Part shown: piece after piece, positions 50,747 through 60,052 of the stretch | Position numbering within the stretch: the stretch's first letter is position 1 | Layout of the letters: each line of letters begins with the position of its first letter | NCBI GenBank assembly: GCA_041609995.1 | Contig: JBFIPU010000004.1 | Location: 1-64,000 of the forward strand | DNA: 64,000 nucleotides | From: JABDOU01 sp041609995 | Lineage (GTDB): Bacteria > Actinomycetota > Acidimicrobiia > Spongiisociales > SHLN01 | Direction of reading: 5' to 3' | Translations under genes and position numbers: made by a program | Notes under the pieces: model-generated | The model's database searches: none | What the model saw: the letters and a program-made list of their open reading frames with translations, nothing else | What the model was told of the DNA's origin: nothing

Positions 50747-52144
50747 TCATTGCGTTGGAACCAGCAAAACAGAAGACCTGGAGTCGCGGGCGATGTGCTC
50801 GGCAATGCGCACGCCCACGCTGCGCTGGCGCATCCCCAGCACCGTCAAATCGGTGGAGAATTCGAGGAAGACCCGTATGGGATTGCCCCGGCGGACCTTG
50901 CGCCGAACCGACACCCCCTGGACGGCCGCCTGCTCCTTGAGCCGCGCCGCCGCCGCTCGTGCCTCGTCCGCTACGTCGGGGCCGGCGATGAAGGTGGCGT
51001 CGATGACGGCCAGCCCGGTCAGCTCGGCTTTGGTGAGGCGTGCAAGATCGACCGCAGCTCGAATGGCAGCTCGGCCGGCAGGGGTGGGGCGGGCCGGCAC
51101 CAGGATCTCCCGGTAGGGAAAACTGCCGCGGGCAATCAAGACCGGAACACCCGTCTCATATGCGAGCCGGGCCTCGCGCGAGGCCGTGAACCGCAGCCAC
51201 CGGGGCCGGTTGGAGAGCTCGGGGACCACGATGAGGCCGCCGACGTCCGTGGCCACCTCGGGCACATGGTCGATCGCCCGACCCGAAACCTCTTGAAACC
51301 GGACCTCGACGCCAGTCGCCAGCCGGGCTGCCCGGTCGATGAGCTCACTGCTGTCCTCTCCCTCCCGATGGACGACCACCAGCCCCTTGGCGATGCTGTT
51401 GCGGGTGACGTACACGGCCTCGGCGAACAGGGACTCCAGGTCCTCGATGCCACGCATCGGCACCACGACCTGGGAGCCGTAATCGAGGGGAAAGCGAGCC
51501 TGGCCGGAAGTGAAGAGACCGATGATTTCGCCGAACTTCCGCGACGGCCCGACCACCGTGACGCGATCCCCGACTTTGAGCACATCATCACCGTGCGGGA
51601 TGATCAGGTCGTTGTCACGGTGGATCACACCGACCAGCCAATCGGCCACCGGGAGATCTTTGAGCGCCTTGCCGGCCACGGGTGAGTCGGAGGCGACCTC
51701 GAGTTCGATCGCCTCGGCCCGCCCTCCGGCAAAAGCCATCGAGGCGACCCGTCGCGGCTCGAGATCGAGTTCGAGCCAGCGGGCGGTCAGACTGTCGGGA
51801 GAATGGGCGGCGATGCCCAGCGTCTGGTAGTCCACCAGCCGTTCGGGGTCGGCTGCCATGGCGCCGATCCGGAAGACATCGGCATCGATTGCCAGCTTGC
51901 AGGCGGCCAGGTTGACTTCATCGCTGTTCGTGCAGGCCACCAGCGCATCGGAGGTGAGGAGACCCGCCTCGCCCAGAACGACTGGGCTGGAACCGTCGCC
52001 TTCGACCGGCGTGAAGGAGCGAACGGCCGCGGCCAGCTTGAGCCGATCGGGATCTTTGTCGATCAGCGTCACGTCCCACGCTTCTCCCAAACGACGCAGC
52101 AGCTCGCGAGCTGTGCCCCCGGCACCGACAACTATCACCTTCAT
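50747..52144 (-). CDS. TrkA/RCK protein fused to tandem universal stress domains
   Basis: 465 aa from ATG 52144: TrkA-N (KVIVVGAGGTARELLRRLGE; SDEVNLAACKLAIDADVF) to about 120, TrkA-C (VASDSPVAGKALKDLPVADW; DVLKVGDRVTVVGPSRKFGE) to about 215, then two USP-like halves (KGLVVVHREGEDSSELIDRA...PRWLRFTAS; REILVPARPTPAGRAAIRAA ... SVLLVPT). A soluble nucleotide-sensing subunit for the adjoining antiporter is inferred. TAACGT lies 8 nt upstream. Confidence 0.87.
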   Translation of the reverse strand: MKVIVVGAGGTARELLRRLGEAWDVTLIDKDPDRLKLAAAVRSFTPVEGDGSSPVVLGEAGLLTSDALVACTNSDEVNLAACKLAIDADVFRIGAMAADPERLVDYQTLGIAAHSPDSLTARWLELDLEPRRVASMAFAGGRAEAIELEVASDSPVAGKALKDLPVADWLVGVIHRDNDLIIPHGDDVLKVGDRVTVVGPSRKFGEIIGLFTSGQARFPLDYGSQVVVPMRGIEDLESLFAEAVYVTRNSIAKGLVVVHREGEDSSELIDRAARLATGVEVRFQEVSGRAIDHVPEVATDVGGLIVVPELSNRPRWLRFTASREARLAYETGVPVLIARGSFPYREILVPARPTPAGRAAIRAAVDLARLTKAELTGLAVIDATFIAGPDVADEARAAAARLKEQAAVQGVSVRRKVRRGNPIRVFLEFSTDLTVLGMRQRSVGVRIAEHIARDSRSSVLLVPTQ

Positions 52145-52148
52145 GGAG

Positions 52149-53234
52149 CTATACGTTAAACCTGTAATACACGACATCCCCTTCCTTCATGACATAATCC
52201 TTGCCTTCCAGCCTCCACTTGCCGGCTTCTTTGGCACCCGTCTCGCCGCCGAACTCTATGAAATCGTCATACGAGATGACCTCAGCGCGAATGAAGCCAT
52301 GCTCGAAATCGGTGTGAATGACGCCGGCGGCCTCGGGGGCCCTGGACCCGTCCTTGACGGTCCATGCCCGCACCTCCTTCTCGCCGACCGTGAAGAAGGT
52401 CAGCAGACCCAGCAACTGGTAGGCGGCCCGGATCATGCGGTTCAGGCCGGGTTCGGTCTCGCCGAGGTCCCGTAGAAACTCGTCCTTGTCTTCTTCTGCA
52501 AGCGTCGCTATCTCGCCCTCGATGGCAGCCGAGATCACGACCACCTCGGCTCCCTGGCGGGCGGCATATCGGCGCAACGTCTCAACGTGGGGAGAGCCCC
52601 CGCCTTCGGTCACGTTGGCCACGTACAGGGTGGGTTTGGCCGTGAGCAGAAACAACTCCTTCACGAGCGCCCGATCGGCAGCGTCATCCAATGCGGCGCG
52701 GGCCGCCAGGCCTTCGTCAAGGGCAGCTTGCACCCTCTCGAGCACGCCGATCAGCGGCAGGGAGGCCTTGTCCCCCGACTTGGCACGGCGCCGGGCGCGG
52801 TCTATAGCGCGCTCTACCGTGGCCAGGTCGGCCAGCGCCAATTCGGTGTTGATGGTCTCGATGTCGGCAATCGGGTCGAGTTCGCCGTCGACGTGGACGA
52901 CGTTGTCATCCTCAAAACAGCGAACGACGTGGGCAATGGCGTCGACTTCGCGAATGTGCGCGAGAAACTGATTGCCCAAGCCCTCCCCCTGCGAGGCGCC
53001 GGCCACGAGCCCGGCGATGTCCACGAACTCGATGGCGGTCGGAACGATCTCCTTCGGCTTGACGATATCCGCGATCGCCTGCAGCCGCTCATCGGGCACG
53101 AGGGCGATCCCCACGTTGGGGTCGATCGTGCAGAAGGGATAGTTCTCAGCCGGTATCTCGGCCGCCGTCAACGCATTGAACAGGGTCGATTTGCCGACAT
53201 TGGGGAGGCCGACGAAGCCGCATTTGATGCCCAT
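52149..53234 (-). CDS. ychF: Ribosome-binding ATPase YchF
   Basis: Obg-family P-loop protein with ATP preference. 361 aa: FVGLPNVGKSTLFNALTAA, EFVDIAGLVAGASQGEGLGN, and a C-terminal TGS-like FTVGEKEVRAWTVKDGSRAP and EGKDYVMKEGDVVYYRFNV. The usual G4 motif NKxD is replaced by YVANVTE, as in YchF proteins, in line with ATP use. Confidence 0.96.
   Translation of the reverse strand: MGIKCGFVGLPNVGKSTLFNALTAAEIPAENYPFCTIDPNVGIALVPDERLQAIADIVKPKEIVPTAIEFVDIAGLVAGASQGEGLGNQFLAHIREVDAIAHVVRCFEDDNVVHVDGELDPIADIETINTELALADLATVERAIDRARRRAKSGDKASLPLIGVLERVQAALDEGLAARAALDDAADRALVKELFLLTAKPTLYVANVTEGGGSPHVETLRRYAARQGAEVVVISAAIEGEIATLAEEDKDEFLRDLGETEPGLNRMIRAAYQLLGLLTFFTVGEKEVRAWTVKDGSRAPEAAGVIHTDFEHGFIRAEVISYDDFIEFGGETGAKEAGKWRLEGKDYVMKEGDVVYYRFNV
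52153..52158 (-). promoter_or_regulatory. -10-like box for TrkA-USP gene
   Basis: TAACGT on the minus strand inside the last codons of ychF, 8 nt from ATG 52144. Confidence 0.35.
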
Positions 53235-53244
53235 GAAGGGTGCG

Positions 53245-53250
53245 AGTGTA
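53245..53250 (-). promoter_or_regulatory. -10-like box for ychF
   Basis: TACACT on the minus strand, 10 nt from ATG 53234. Confidence 0.4.
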
Positions 53251-53266
53251 ACTCCCGGGGCCGGAG

Positions 53267-55765
53267 CTAAGCCCTCATCACCCTGGTGTTGCCGGATACG
53301 GGGTCACGATCAAGCTGGATGAGGTCTTCCAGACGCTCCCGCAGCTCGGCGACGTGACTCACCACCAGCACGAGCCGGTCCATGGTGCCGGCTGCCACCG
53401 CTTCGATACCGTCCATCGCCAGGTCCAGGTGCTCGGGATCGAGCGAGCCGAACCCTTCATCGAGAAAGAAAGCGTCCAGCCTGCCCCCGGTGCGACCTAC
53501 GAGCTCCGCCAGCGCCAGGGCCAGACCGAGTGAGGCCAGGAACGTCTCTCCTCCCGACAGGCTGTCGGGCTTGCGAATCGCATCGGCCGCGGTGAGATCG
53601 ATGACGTTGAACGAGCCGTCGGTGTCGAAGCGATACCGACCGGCTGACAGCCGCTGGAAATGCTCGCTCCCCAATTCCGCCAGTCTCTGCCGCTCCGCAT
53701 CGAGGAGGTAGCGAACGAAGTTGGCCGTCGAGAGGTCAGCGGCGATGCGCACGTACGTGTCGCGTACCTGGACCTTGGCGTCCCGCCCTTTGAGCATCTC
53801 GGTCGTCGCAACGATCCGCTCAGCAAGTGACTCGAGCTCGAGTGTGGCGGTCTGAAGCTGTCCATCGAGCCGGCCGATGGCGTCGACCAGCGGCCCTTGG
53901 ACGGCCAGTTCTTCGATACGCTCTGCCATACGCTCCTCGACGACGGCCAGGTCCTGTTGGGTGGTCTCGACGCTCTTGCTCGTCTCGTTGATCGCGTCGT
54001 CCAATCGCTGGAGCATCGCGCCCACGTGCGATACGGGATCGGAGGGGACTTCGCCGCCGTCCAGCTCGAGCTTTCCGGCCAGCTCGGCCAGGATCAATTG
54101 GGTGGCGCCCAGCTGTTTGTTTGCCTGCTGCTCAGCCAGGATGGCCTCATCGTGGCGGACCCGGATCGCATCCCGGTGCGCCCGGGCCTGTTCGAGCTTC
54201 TGATCCAGCGCCTTGATTGCCTCCTTGCGTCCCTGGATCAGCTCCTCGGGATCCCCCGGGCCCAGAATGCTCGCCAGGGTCTTCTCCAAGCCGGTGATCG
54301 CCTCCGACTGTTCCGCCACAGATCGGTCGGCGATATCGATCTCTTCCTGCACCTCGCCGACGCGTCGGTTGCCGTGAGCGAGCTCGGTCTCCAGTCGCGT
54401 ACGGTCCGAGAGGGCGGCCTGGGCCGCGACCTCGGCTTCGGCCAGTCGGGCCTGGGCATCCTCCAGCTGAACCCAGGCCTCCTCCAAGGCCACCGGCGGC
54501 ACTGCGTCGAGCAGCTCGATCTCCACCGGCCGGGCACACACCGGGCATGGCTCACCGTCCTCCAGCTCGTGGCGGAGCGTTCCCGCCATGTCGGCAGCCT
54601 GCTGGTGCTGCACCATCTTCTCGGCCGCCTGCACCCCTTCGCGCGCCCCGATCAGCCGGCCCTCGGCCGTGTCGGCTGCCGCTGCCGCACTCTGCAGTCG
54701 CGACTCGACGTCTGTGACGGCGGACATGATCGCCTCGAGGTCGGCTCGTTGCTTGCCTGCGGCCTCCTTCAGGTCGCTGAGTCTCCTGTGGTGGAGCCGC
54801 CGTTCCTCCAGGATCGACAGCGCCTCGGTCGTGTTCGCCCGGCTCTCGGCGTTCGCCGTCACCTCGCTCCCCACTGCGGCCAACGCCGCTTCTGCTGCTG
54901 TCAGCTCGATCGCGATCTCGGCCCGTAGTTCCTCGGCGGCTGCGGCTGTCTTCGAGAGAGAAGCCACCTCTTCCGGGTTGGGACGGGCAGCGGTGGACAA
55001 CCCCCGTAGCCGCCCGGTCAAGACCTGGATTTCTCTCCGCAGGATCCCGACCAACTCGAGGTCGTCGTTGTGGGCGGGCAGGGCCTCCTGGAGCACGGTC
55101 CGACGCTCGGTCAGAGCTTCCACCTCTTCTTCGAGTGTGTCACTGCGTTGCCGCAGCGCATCCAGGTTGGCTGCTTCGCTCTCGCCGCGAGCAAGCTCGA
55201 GGTCGAGGGCAGCAACCCGGTCCTTGGCGATCTGGCGCATCACATCGATTCGCTCGTGGCCGAACAAGCCCTTGAGCACCACGTCTCGCTCGGCCGGCGC
55301 CGCCCGAAGGAACTCCGAAAACCGTCCCTGGGCGAGCAGCACCGAGCGCGTGAAGGCGTCGAACTCGAGACCCAGCAAGTCGACGATGCGAGCGTTGACG
55401 TCGGCCTCGAGGTTGATTGTCTCCACCTTGTCGGCATCGGCCGTGTCGGACGAAAGGCGATAGAGGATGTGCTGGCTCTGGCCCTTCCGCCGCAGCGCGC
55501 GCACCACTTCCCACACCTCGTCATCGACCGAGAACCGGAACGTCACCACACAGCCATCGGCCCGCTGGTGAATGAGGCTCTTGGTGCCCCGGGACAGCGA
55601 GGGCGTCTTGCCGTACAACGAGAACGCGATGCCATCGAGAATTGACGATTTCCCGGACCCAATGGGCCCGACCACACCAACCAGGCGCCGACCACGAAAA
55701 TCGAAGACCGATGGCTCATCACCATACGATCGGAAGTTGCGGAGGCGAAGCTCAAGCGGGCGCAT
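53267..55765 (-). CDS. sbcC: SbcC (Rad50-like) DNA repair ATPase
   Basis: With SbcD it opens and trims DNA ends and hairpins. 832 aa: Walker A GPIGSGKSSILDGIAFSLYG near 34, Q-loop area VLLAQGRFSEFLRA, coiled coils about 180-400 and 430-660 around the zinc hook ELEDGEPCPVCARPVEIEL, ABC signature DSLSGGETFLASLGLALALA, Walker B AFFLDEGFGSLDPEHLDLAM. Compact for the family. It overlaps sbcD by 14 nt. Confidence 0.96.
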   Translation of the reverse strand: MRPLELRLRNFRSYGDEPSVFDFRGRRLVGVVGPIGSGKSSILDGIAFSLYGKTPSLSRGTKSLIHQRADGCVVTFRFSVDDEVWEVVRALRRKGQSQHILYRLSSDTADADKVETINLEADVNARIVDLLGLEFDAFTRSVLLAQGRFSEFLRAAPAERDVVLKGLFGHERIDVMRQIAKDRVAALDLELARGESEAANLDALRQRSDTLEEEVEALTERRTVLQEALPAHNDDLELVGILRREIQVLTGRLRGLSTAARPNPEEVASLSKTAAAAEELRAEIAIELTAAEAALAAVGSEVTANAESRANTTEALSILEERRLHHRRLSDLKEAAGKQRADLEAIMSAVTDVESRLQSAAAAADTAEGRLIGAREGVQAAEKMVQHQQAADMAGTLRHELEDGEPCPVCARPVEIELLDAVPPVALEEAWVQLEDAQARLAEAEVAAQAALSDRTRLETELAHGNRRVGEVQEEIDIADRSVAEQSEAITGLEKTLASILGPGDPEELIQGRKEAIKALDQKLEQARAHRDAIRVRHDEAILAEQQANKQLGATQLILAELAGKLELDGGEVPSDPVSHVGAMLQRLDDAINETSKSVETTQQDLAVVEERMAERIEELAVQGPLVDAIGRLDGQLQTATLELESLAERIVATTEMLKGRDAKVQVRDTYVRIAADLSTANFVRYLLDAERQRLAELGSEHFQRLSAGRYRFDTDGSFNVIDLTAADAIRKPDSLSGGETFLASLGLALALAELVGRTGGRLDAFFLDEGFGSLDPEHLDLAMDGIEAVAAGTMDRLVLVVSHVAELRERLEDLIQLDRDPVSGNTRVMRA

Positions 55766-56921
55766 AACCGGCTTCCTCCATCACCTCGCGAAAGGCTTCG
55801 ATCAGCTCCGGCGGCGGGGCGGCGCCGTCTCGTTCCATCACGAAATCGGAATAGCGCTCGACCAGAGTGCGCTCGCTGTGCACCACGAGATCGGCCTCGG
55901 CCCGCGGGTAATCGGCCGCCACTTTGACGACGTAGTCGAACTCGTCGCGGGCGCGATCGGACAAGCCCGGGTCCGGCCCCGCCGTCTCCACCGTCAGATC
56001 CAGGTAGGCCTCCGCCAAATCGTCCCGCGCCAGGAGCGATTGCCAATCACCTCTGGCGCGAACCAGCCGCCGACCACCCGTGAGTGGGACCGACCGAACC
56101 GAAGCGGGCAGGCTCGGCTCGACTTCCACCACCACGACCCGCTTCGTCTCGCCCGACTCTCCGAAGTCGAGCTCCAGCAGCGAGCCGGCGTACTCAGCCG
56201 GAACTTTTGCCCCGGGGACCGGTTGGGGGGCGTGGATGTGGCCCAGTGCCACGTACTGGGGACCGGGTGGGATCGCCTCACTGGTGGCGGCATAGGCCTC
56301 GCCCATGTGCAACTCGCGCTCACCCCGGGGTGCTCCGTGACCGTGCACTTTGGCACCCCCGACCAGAAAGTGGGCCACCAGGAAGGTGACCGCATCGGTC
56401 CCCGCCAGGTCGGTTGCGTGCCGGCTGTACATCTCGGAGATCTGGCGGAGCCGATCGGCATAGTGCTTGTACCACTCGTCGGCTTCCTTGACGAAATCGA
56501 CGACCCGGCCCTCGCGCAGGAACGGAAAGCAGCTCACCACCGCCCTCCCCGAGGGGGTTTCGAGCTCCAGTACCCCGCCCTCATCGGGGCGCTTGATGTC
56601 CCCCACCAGATGGATGTTGTGCACCGCAAAGAACGGGGCGAGAGCTTCGAAAAAGCTCGGCGAATCGTGATTACCGGCAATGACGACGACCGGGCGCCGC
56701 CCGCCGGCAGCCAGGGCCATCAGCCCTCGAAAGCCGATCTCCATGGCGGCGACCGATGGATGCGGGCGATCAAACAGGTCACCCGAATGAAGCACCAGGT
56801 CGACGTCTTCGGCGGCGGCAATCCCTGCCACCTCCTCGATCACCTCGGCGTACTCGGCCGTGCGGTCGTAGCGACCGATCCGCTTACCGACGTGCCAGTC
56901 GGACGTATGGAGAACCCGCAC
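55752..56921 (-). CDS. sbcD: SbcD (Mre11-like) nuclease
   Basis: Mn-dependent exo/endonuclease partner of SbcC. 389 aa with the phosphoesterase motifs VLHTSDWHVGKRIGR, LVLHSGDLFDRPHP, VVIAGNHDSPSFFEALAPF, FLVAHFLVGGAKVHGHG and VALGHIHAPQPVPG. ATG 56921 overlaps the herA stop by one base. The order herA-sbcD-sbcC on one strand matches archaeal HerA-Mre11-Rad50-NurA operons. Confidence 0.95.
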   Translation of the reverse strand: MRVLHTSDWHVGKRIGRYDRTAEYAEVIEEVAGIAAAEDVDLVLHSGDLFDRPHPSVAAMEIGFRGLMALAAGGRRPVVVIAGNHDSPSFFEALAPFFAVHNIHLVGDIKRPDEGGVLELETPSGRAVVSCFPFLREGRVVDFVKEADEWYKHYADRLRQISEMYSRHATDLAGTDAVTFLVAHFLVGGAKVHGHGAPRGERELHMGEAYAATSEAIPPGPQYVALGHIHAPQPVPGAKVPAEYAGSLLELDFGESGETKRVVVVEVEPSLPASVRSVPLTGGRRLVRARGDWQSLLARDDLAEAYLDLTVETAGPDPGLSDRARDEFDYVVKVAADYPRAEADLVVHSERTLVERYSDFVMERDGAAPPPELIEAFREVMEEAGYAPA

Positions 56922-58645
56922 TACAGATCTACGAACGGGTCGACGCCGGAATCATCGACCTCCTCTTTGCGGGTAGCCCACGGAGGAAACGGAAACTCGA
57001 CCACCAGCGGCACCGGCAGCGCCGGTTGGCTGACCACCATCGTCCCGGGCTTCAGCAGCCGGGCCCGGGCGCGCGTGGAGGGCAGCATCCAACCGTATTC
57101 GCTTCGCTCCGCCTCGGCAGCATCGAGACGGCCGGCGACCCGGATGGCGGCGTTCTCCATGACTTCCTGGGCCACCCGGGAAGCGGTTTGTTGCGCCCCC
57201 ACCAACAACACACCCAGCGACCGACCCCGCTGAGCGATGTCGATCAGCATCTCCTTGAGCGGGCTGGAACCGTCCCGAGGGGCGTACTTGTTCAGCTCGT
57301 CGAGCACCACGACCGAGAGCGGAAGCCGCTGGCCGGTCTTCTCCTTGTCGGCAAAGGTCTCGGCCAGCAGGGCGCCCACCACAAAACGCTGCCCGAGATC
57401 GTGGAGTCCCTGGATCCCCACGACGGTCACTTGCGACAAGCGCCGGTTGATCCGCTGGCTCTTGCCGGCCCGAATCAGATGGCCGAGCCGGTGCACTGCC
57501 GCCCGCAGCCGGCGCACGAAGGCCGAGACGGTGCCTGGCTGGACGCGCCCCGTCCATTTCTGATCCGGCTCGCCGTCCTCCGGATCCACGAACTCTTCGA
57601 TGGCATCGACCAGCGTGCGCAGATCCGTGATCATGCGCTCCCCGGGGTTCGGGACGATCTCGTCGCCGGGCTTGTGCCCCTCACCCGGGTCACGAAGCAC
57701 CACCGCTCCCGGCTCTCCCACCACGTCGACGGCAAACCGGCTGAGCTGGGCCCGGACCCGCTCTTCGATGAAAGGGATCTGGTTACGCGTATCGGCGGCG
57801 TCGGTGAACAAAAACCGCAGCAGCCCCTCGTCGATGAACTCCCGCGGCGTCCAGGAAAACGCCTCGACCCCTTCTTGCCGACCCCCGGTGTCGGGCACGA
57901 TCACGTCGCCCGACTGCGGCTTGGGCGGAGCCCAGAACGAAACCGACGGGAACGGGCCGGGGTCGTCGACACCGAGCCCTGCCCATCGGGCAGCCGCCTC
58001 CCGCGTGAAGTAGCGGTTGGGGCGATCGAGCCAGAGCAGGTCTTCGCCCTTCACGTTGAAGACGAGCACGCGCAGGTTGGCCGCCCCCTCCCCCATGATC
58101 TCCGGCCGGGCCGTCAGCATTCGCAGAAAGAACAGCGCGAAGGACGTCTTGGTGGCGACGCCGGAGACGCCGGAAATCGACATGTGGCCGCCTTTGCGAC
58201 CGTCGAAGAAGTCGAGATCCACGTGCATCGGCATGCCATCCCGCCCGAGCCCCACGGGCAACGCCCGCTCCATTTCGTCCGTGTAGAGAGCCTTATCCCG
58301 GTCCTCTCCCACGGCGCGGGAGACCTCGCCACCCGGGTCGGGAGCCACCCACACCTCCGGATCGACCCGGGTCACCGATACGCGGGCAGTCCTGACCTTG
58401 TCGGCAGGCAGGGTGCCGTCGCCGGCGATGCGGAACGCATCGGACTCGAAAGCAGCCCCCTCGTAGACCGCCTCGACCTCCGTGACGATGCCGTAGGTCA
58501 TCACCTCTCCCACGGAGGGAACGGAGGTCGCCACCGCCACCAGATCATCCAATTGCAGGTAGGCGTCGGGCTCGATGACCACGCGGAACTCGCGTGTCGA
58601 GCTGTGCTCGGAACCGATCACGCGACCAACGGGATCAGGAGCCAT
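56921..58645 (-). CDS. herA: HerA-type DNA-translocase ATPase
   Basis: 574 aa. N-terminal HAS-barrel-like part (GRVIGSEHSSTREFRVVIEP), then an FtsK/HerA RecA fold: P-loop SGVSGVATKTSFALFFLRML (Lys166-Thr167; the usual Gly before Lys is Thr), Walker B LPLSVVVLDELNKYAPRDG near 455, and sensor LGVLLVGAQQTASRVAQEVM. HerA hexamers pump DNA into NurA for end resection. GAGGAG is 6 nt before the ATG. sbcD overlaps its stop, and nurA lies 348 bp upstream, so one regulon is likely. Confidence 0.88.
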   Translation of the reverse strand: MAPDPVGRVIGSEHSSTREFRVVIEPDAYLQLDDLVAVATSVPSVGEVMTYGIVTEVEAVYEGAAFESDAFRIAGDGTLPADKVRTARVSVTRVDPEVWVAPDPGGEVSRAVGEDRDKALYTDEMERALPVGLGRDGMPMHVDLDFFDGRKGGHMSISGVSGVATKTSFALFFLRMLTARPEIMGEGAANLRVLVFNVKGEDLLWLDRPNRYFTREAAARWAGLGVDDPGPFPSVSFWAPPKPQSGDVIVPDTGGRQEGVEAFSWTPREFIDEGLLRFLFTDAADTRNQIPFIEERVRAQLSRFAVDVVGEPGAVVLRDPGEGHKPGDEIVPNPGERMITDLRTLVDAIEEFVDPEDGEPDQKWTGRVQPGTVSAFVRRLRAAVHRLGHLIRAGKSQRINRRLSQVTVVGIQGLHDLGQRFVVGALLAETFADKEKTGQRLPLSVVVLDELNKYAPRDGSSPLKEMLIDIAQRGRSLGVLLVGAQQTASRVAQEVMENAAIRVAGRLDAAEAERSEYGWMLPSTRARARLLKPGTMVVSQPALPVPLVVEFPFPPWATRKEEVDDSGVDPFVDL

Positions 58646-58722
58646 TGTCTACTCCTCGGCGCATCCGATGACGGTCTCGTCCGGCAAGTCGCGTGATCTC
58701 CTGCATGTATCGAGGTCCGAGC

Positions 58723-58945
58723 TCTGGTCTGATCTCCGCTCTGGTCTGACCACTGGTCTGATCGCCGGCTTGATCGCTGGTCGGATCGGGTGCCCGGGAT
58801 CGACCTGCCATTTCATTGGCAATTTCACCTGCCACTTGCATGGGCAATTCCACCTGCCATTTCACCGGCAACATCACCAGACATTTCACCGGCAACTTCA
58901 CCGGCCATATCACCAGACATTTCACCGGCAACTTCACCGGCAGTT
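58723..58945. repeat. 12-nt-period tandem repeats between nurA and herA
   Basis: Block A (about 58723-58790): words such as CTGGTCTGATC and CTGGTCTGACC. Block B (about 58804-58945): 12-nt units of the form RGYRACTTCACC or CAGACATTTCACC on plus (GGTGAAATGTCT, GGTGAAGTTGCC on minus). A 30-nt stretch is repeated exactly at 58876-58905 and 58912-58941, i.e. period 36. Lies in the likely herA leader. Confidence 0.9.
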
Positions 58946-58993
58946 GCGCCGGCCGTGGGCGCCCAGCACAGGCGCCAGGCGCAACCATACATG

Positions 58994-59968
58994 TCAGGCC
59001 GCTCCACCCGGTTCCGCCCCGGCCGGCACCGGGCGCATCATGGCGGCCCGCAAAGCCCGGTAGGCGAGCTTCTGGTCACCGAGATGCCGGCGCAGATGTC
59101 GCTCGAGTGCCCCGATCGGCACCAGGTTCTGTGGGGCGCGCGGATCGATGTGGGGCTCCGAAGCCAACACCGGCAGCATGCCCGTGACCGTGTCGGCCAA
59201 CTCGATGGCGGTCGCGCGGGGCAGTGAGCCGGACACCTCGCACCGGCCGATGCCCGACCAGGAATGCCCACCGGCCACGTCGGCCAGGCGCACGTACCAC
59301 GAGTAGCGGGCGAAATCGGCGAGGGCGAACAGCGGGGTGCGCTGGCCGGCTGCCAGCTCCTGGATGATCCCCCCGACCTCGGGGGGCAGATAGTTCACGC
59401 GATGGCTCTTGATGAATCCCACGATGGCCAGCGACTCGAGACCGCTGACCCGGCCGTCCGAGATGACGAGGTGGCCGTCTCGTGCCAGGGAGGCGGCCAA
59501 CGAGGTTTCGAGCTTCCGCATGCGATCGTGCAGCGCCGGGATCAACAGGCCCGGATCACTGCTTCCCACGGCCTGGGAACGGTACGAGAAGCCACTGTTC
59601 GTCTGCGGCAGCACCGGTTCGTGCCCGCCGGCGAACAGGGCGAGCCGGTCGACCGTGACAGTGCCGAATTCGGCCGATGGTGCATCCGGCCGCCAGATCA
59701 CCGCGCCGGCCGCCACCGAGCCGCACAACCCCGGCACCGGGCCGGCACCATTCTCGAGGGTGAGCCGGGCATCGATGCGCCGGACCCCATCAACGATCGC
59801 CACCGATCCGATGTCCGCGGCCTGAAGCGGTGTCCCGTCGAGGGGCTGCCACCGCCGGCCGGTCTCGACGGTCGTGTCGATCTCTTCGATCGTGGGCGCC
59901 AGGGCCTCGTCCGTCTCGGTGACGGAGCCGTACTCCGGTGACCACTGTTCGATGAAAACTCGTGCCAT
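58994..59968 (-). CDS. nurA: NurA-domain nuclease
   Basis: 324 aa. RNase-H-like NurA fold: first catalytic acid Asp60 in SVAIVDGVRRIDARL, a middle acid in LARDGHLVISDGRVSG (Asp171), and VGFIKSHRVNYLPPE, the conserved Gly-Lys block. The C-terminal half has SWYVRLADVAGGHSWSGIGR. NurA degrades DNA ends with HerA in archaea and some bacteria. The next gene on the strand is herA, then sbcD and sbcC. TACACT lies 6 nt upstream, so leaderless. Confidence 0.84.
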   Translation of the reverse strand: MARVFIEQWSPEYGSVTETDEALAPTIEEIDTTVETGRRWQPLDGTPLQAADIGSVAIVDGVRRIDARLTLENGAGPVPGLCGSVAAGAVIWRPDAPSAEFGTVTVDRLALFAGGHEPVLPQTNSGFSYRSQAVGSSDPGLLIPALHDRMRKLETSLAASLARDGHLVISDGRVSGLESLAIVGFIKSHRVNYLPPEVGGIIQELAAGQRTPLFALADFARYSWYVRLADVAGGHSWSGIGRCEVSGSLPRATAIELADTVTGMLPVLASEPHIDPRAPQNLVPIGALERHLRRHLGDQKLAYRALRAAMMRPVPAGAEPGGAA

Positions 59969-59974
59969 ACGGCG

Positions 59975-59980
59975 AGTGTA
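59975..59980 (-). promoter_or_regulatory. -10-like box for leaderless nurA
   Basis: TACACT on the minus strand, 6 nt from ATG 59968. Confidence 0.42.
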
Positions 59981-60052
59981 CGGCCGGGCTGTGACGAGAA
60001 ACTTGATTCTGCGGTGGCTGCCCGTAAGGTGATCGTCGGAAAGAAGGACGCT

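Noticed and set aside
58804..58945. CRISPR array
   Set aside because: Units are 12 nt and degenerate with no unique spacers; no cas genes.
58825..59007. 60-aa Ala-Gly-Glu repeat protein
   Set aside because: It is a reading of the 12-nt repeat array and overlaps nurA; no other coding sign.
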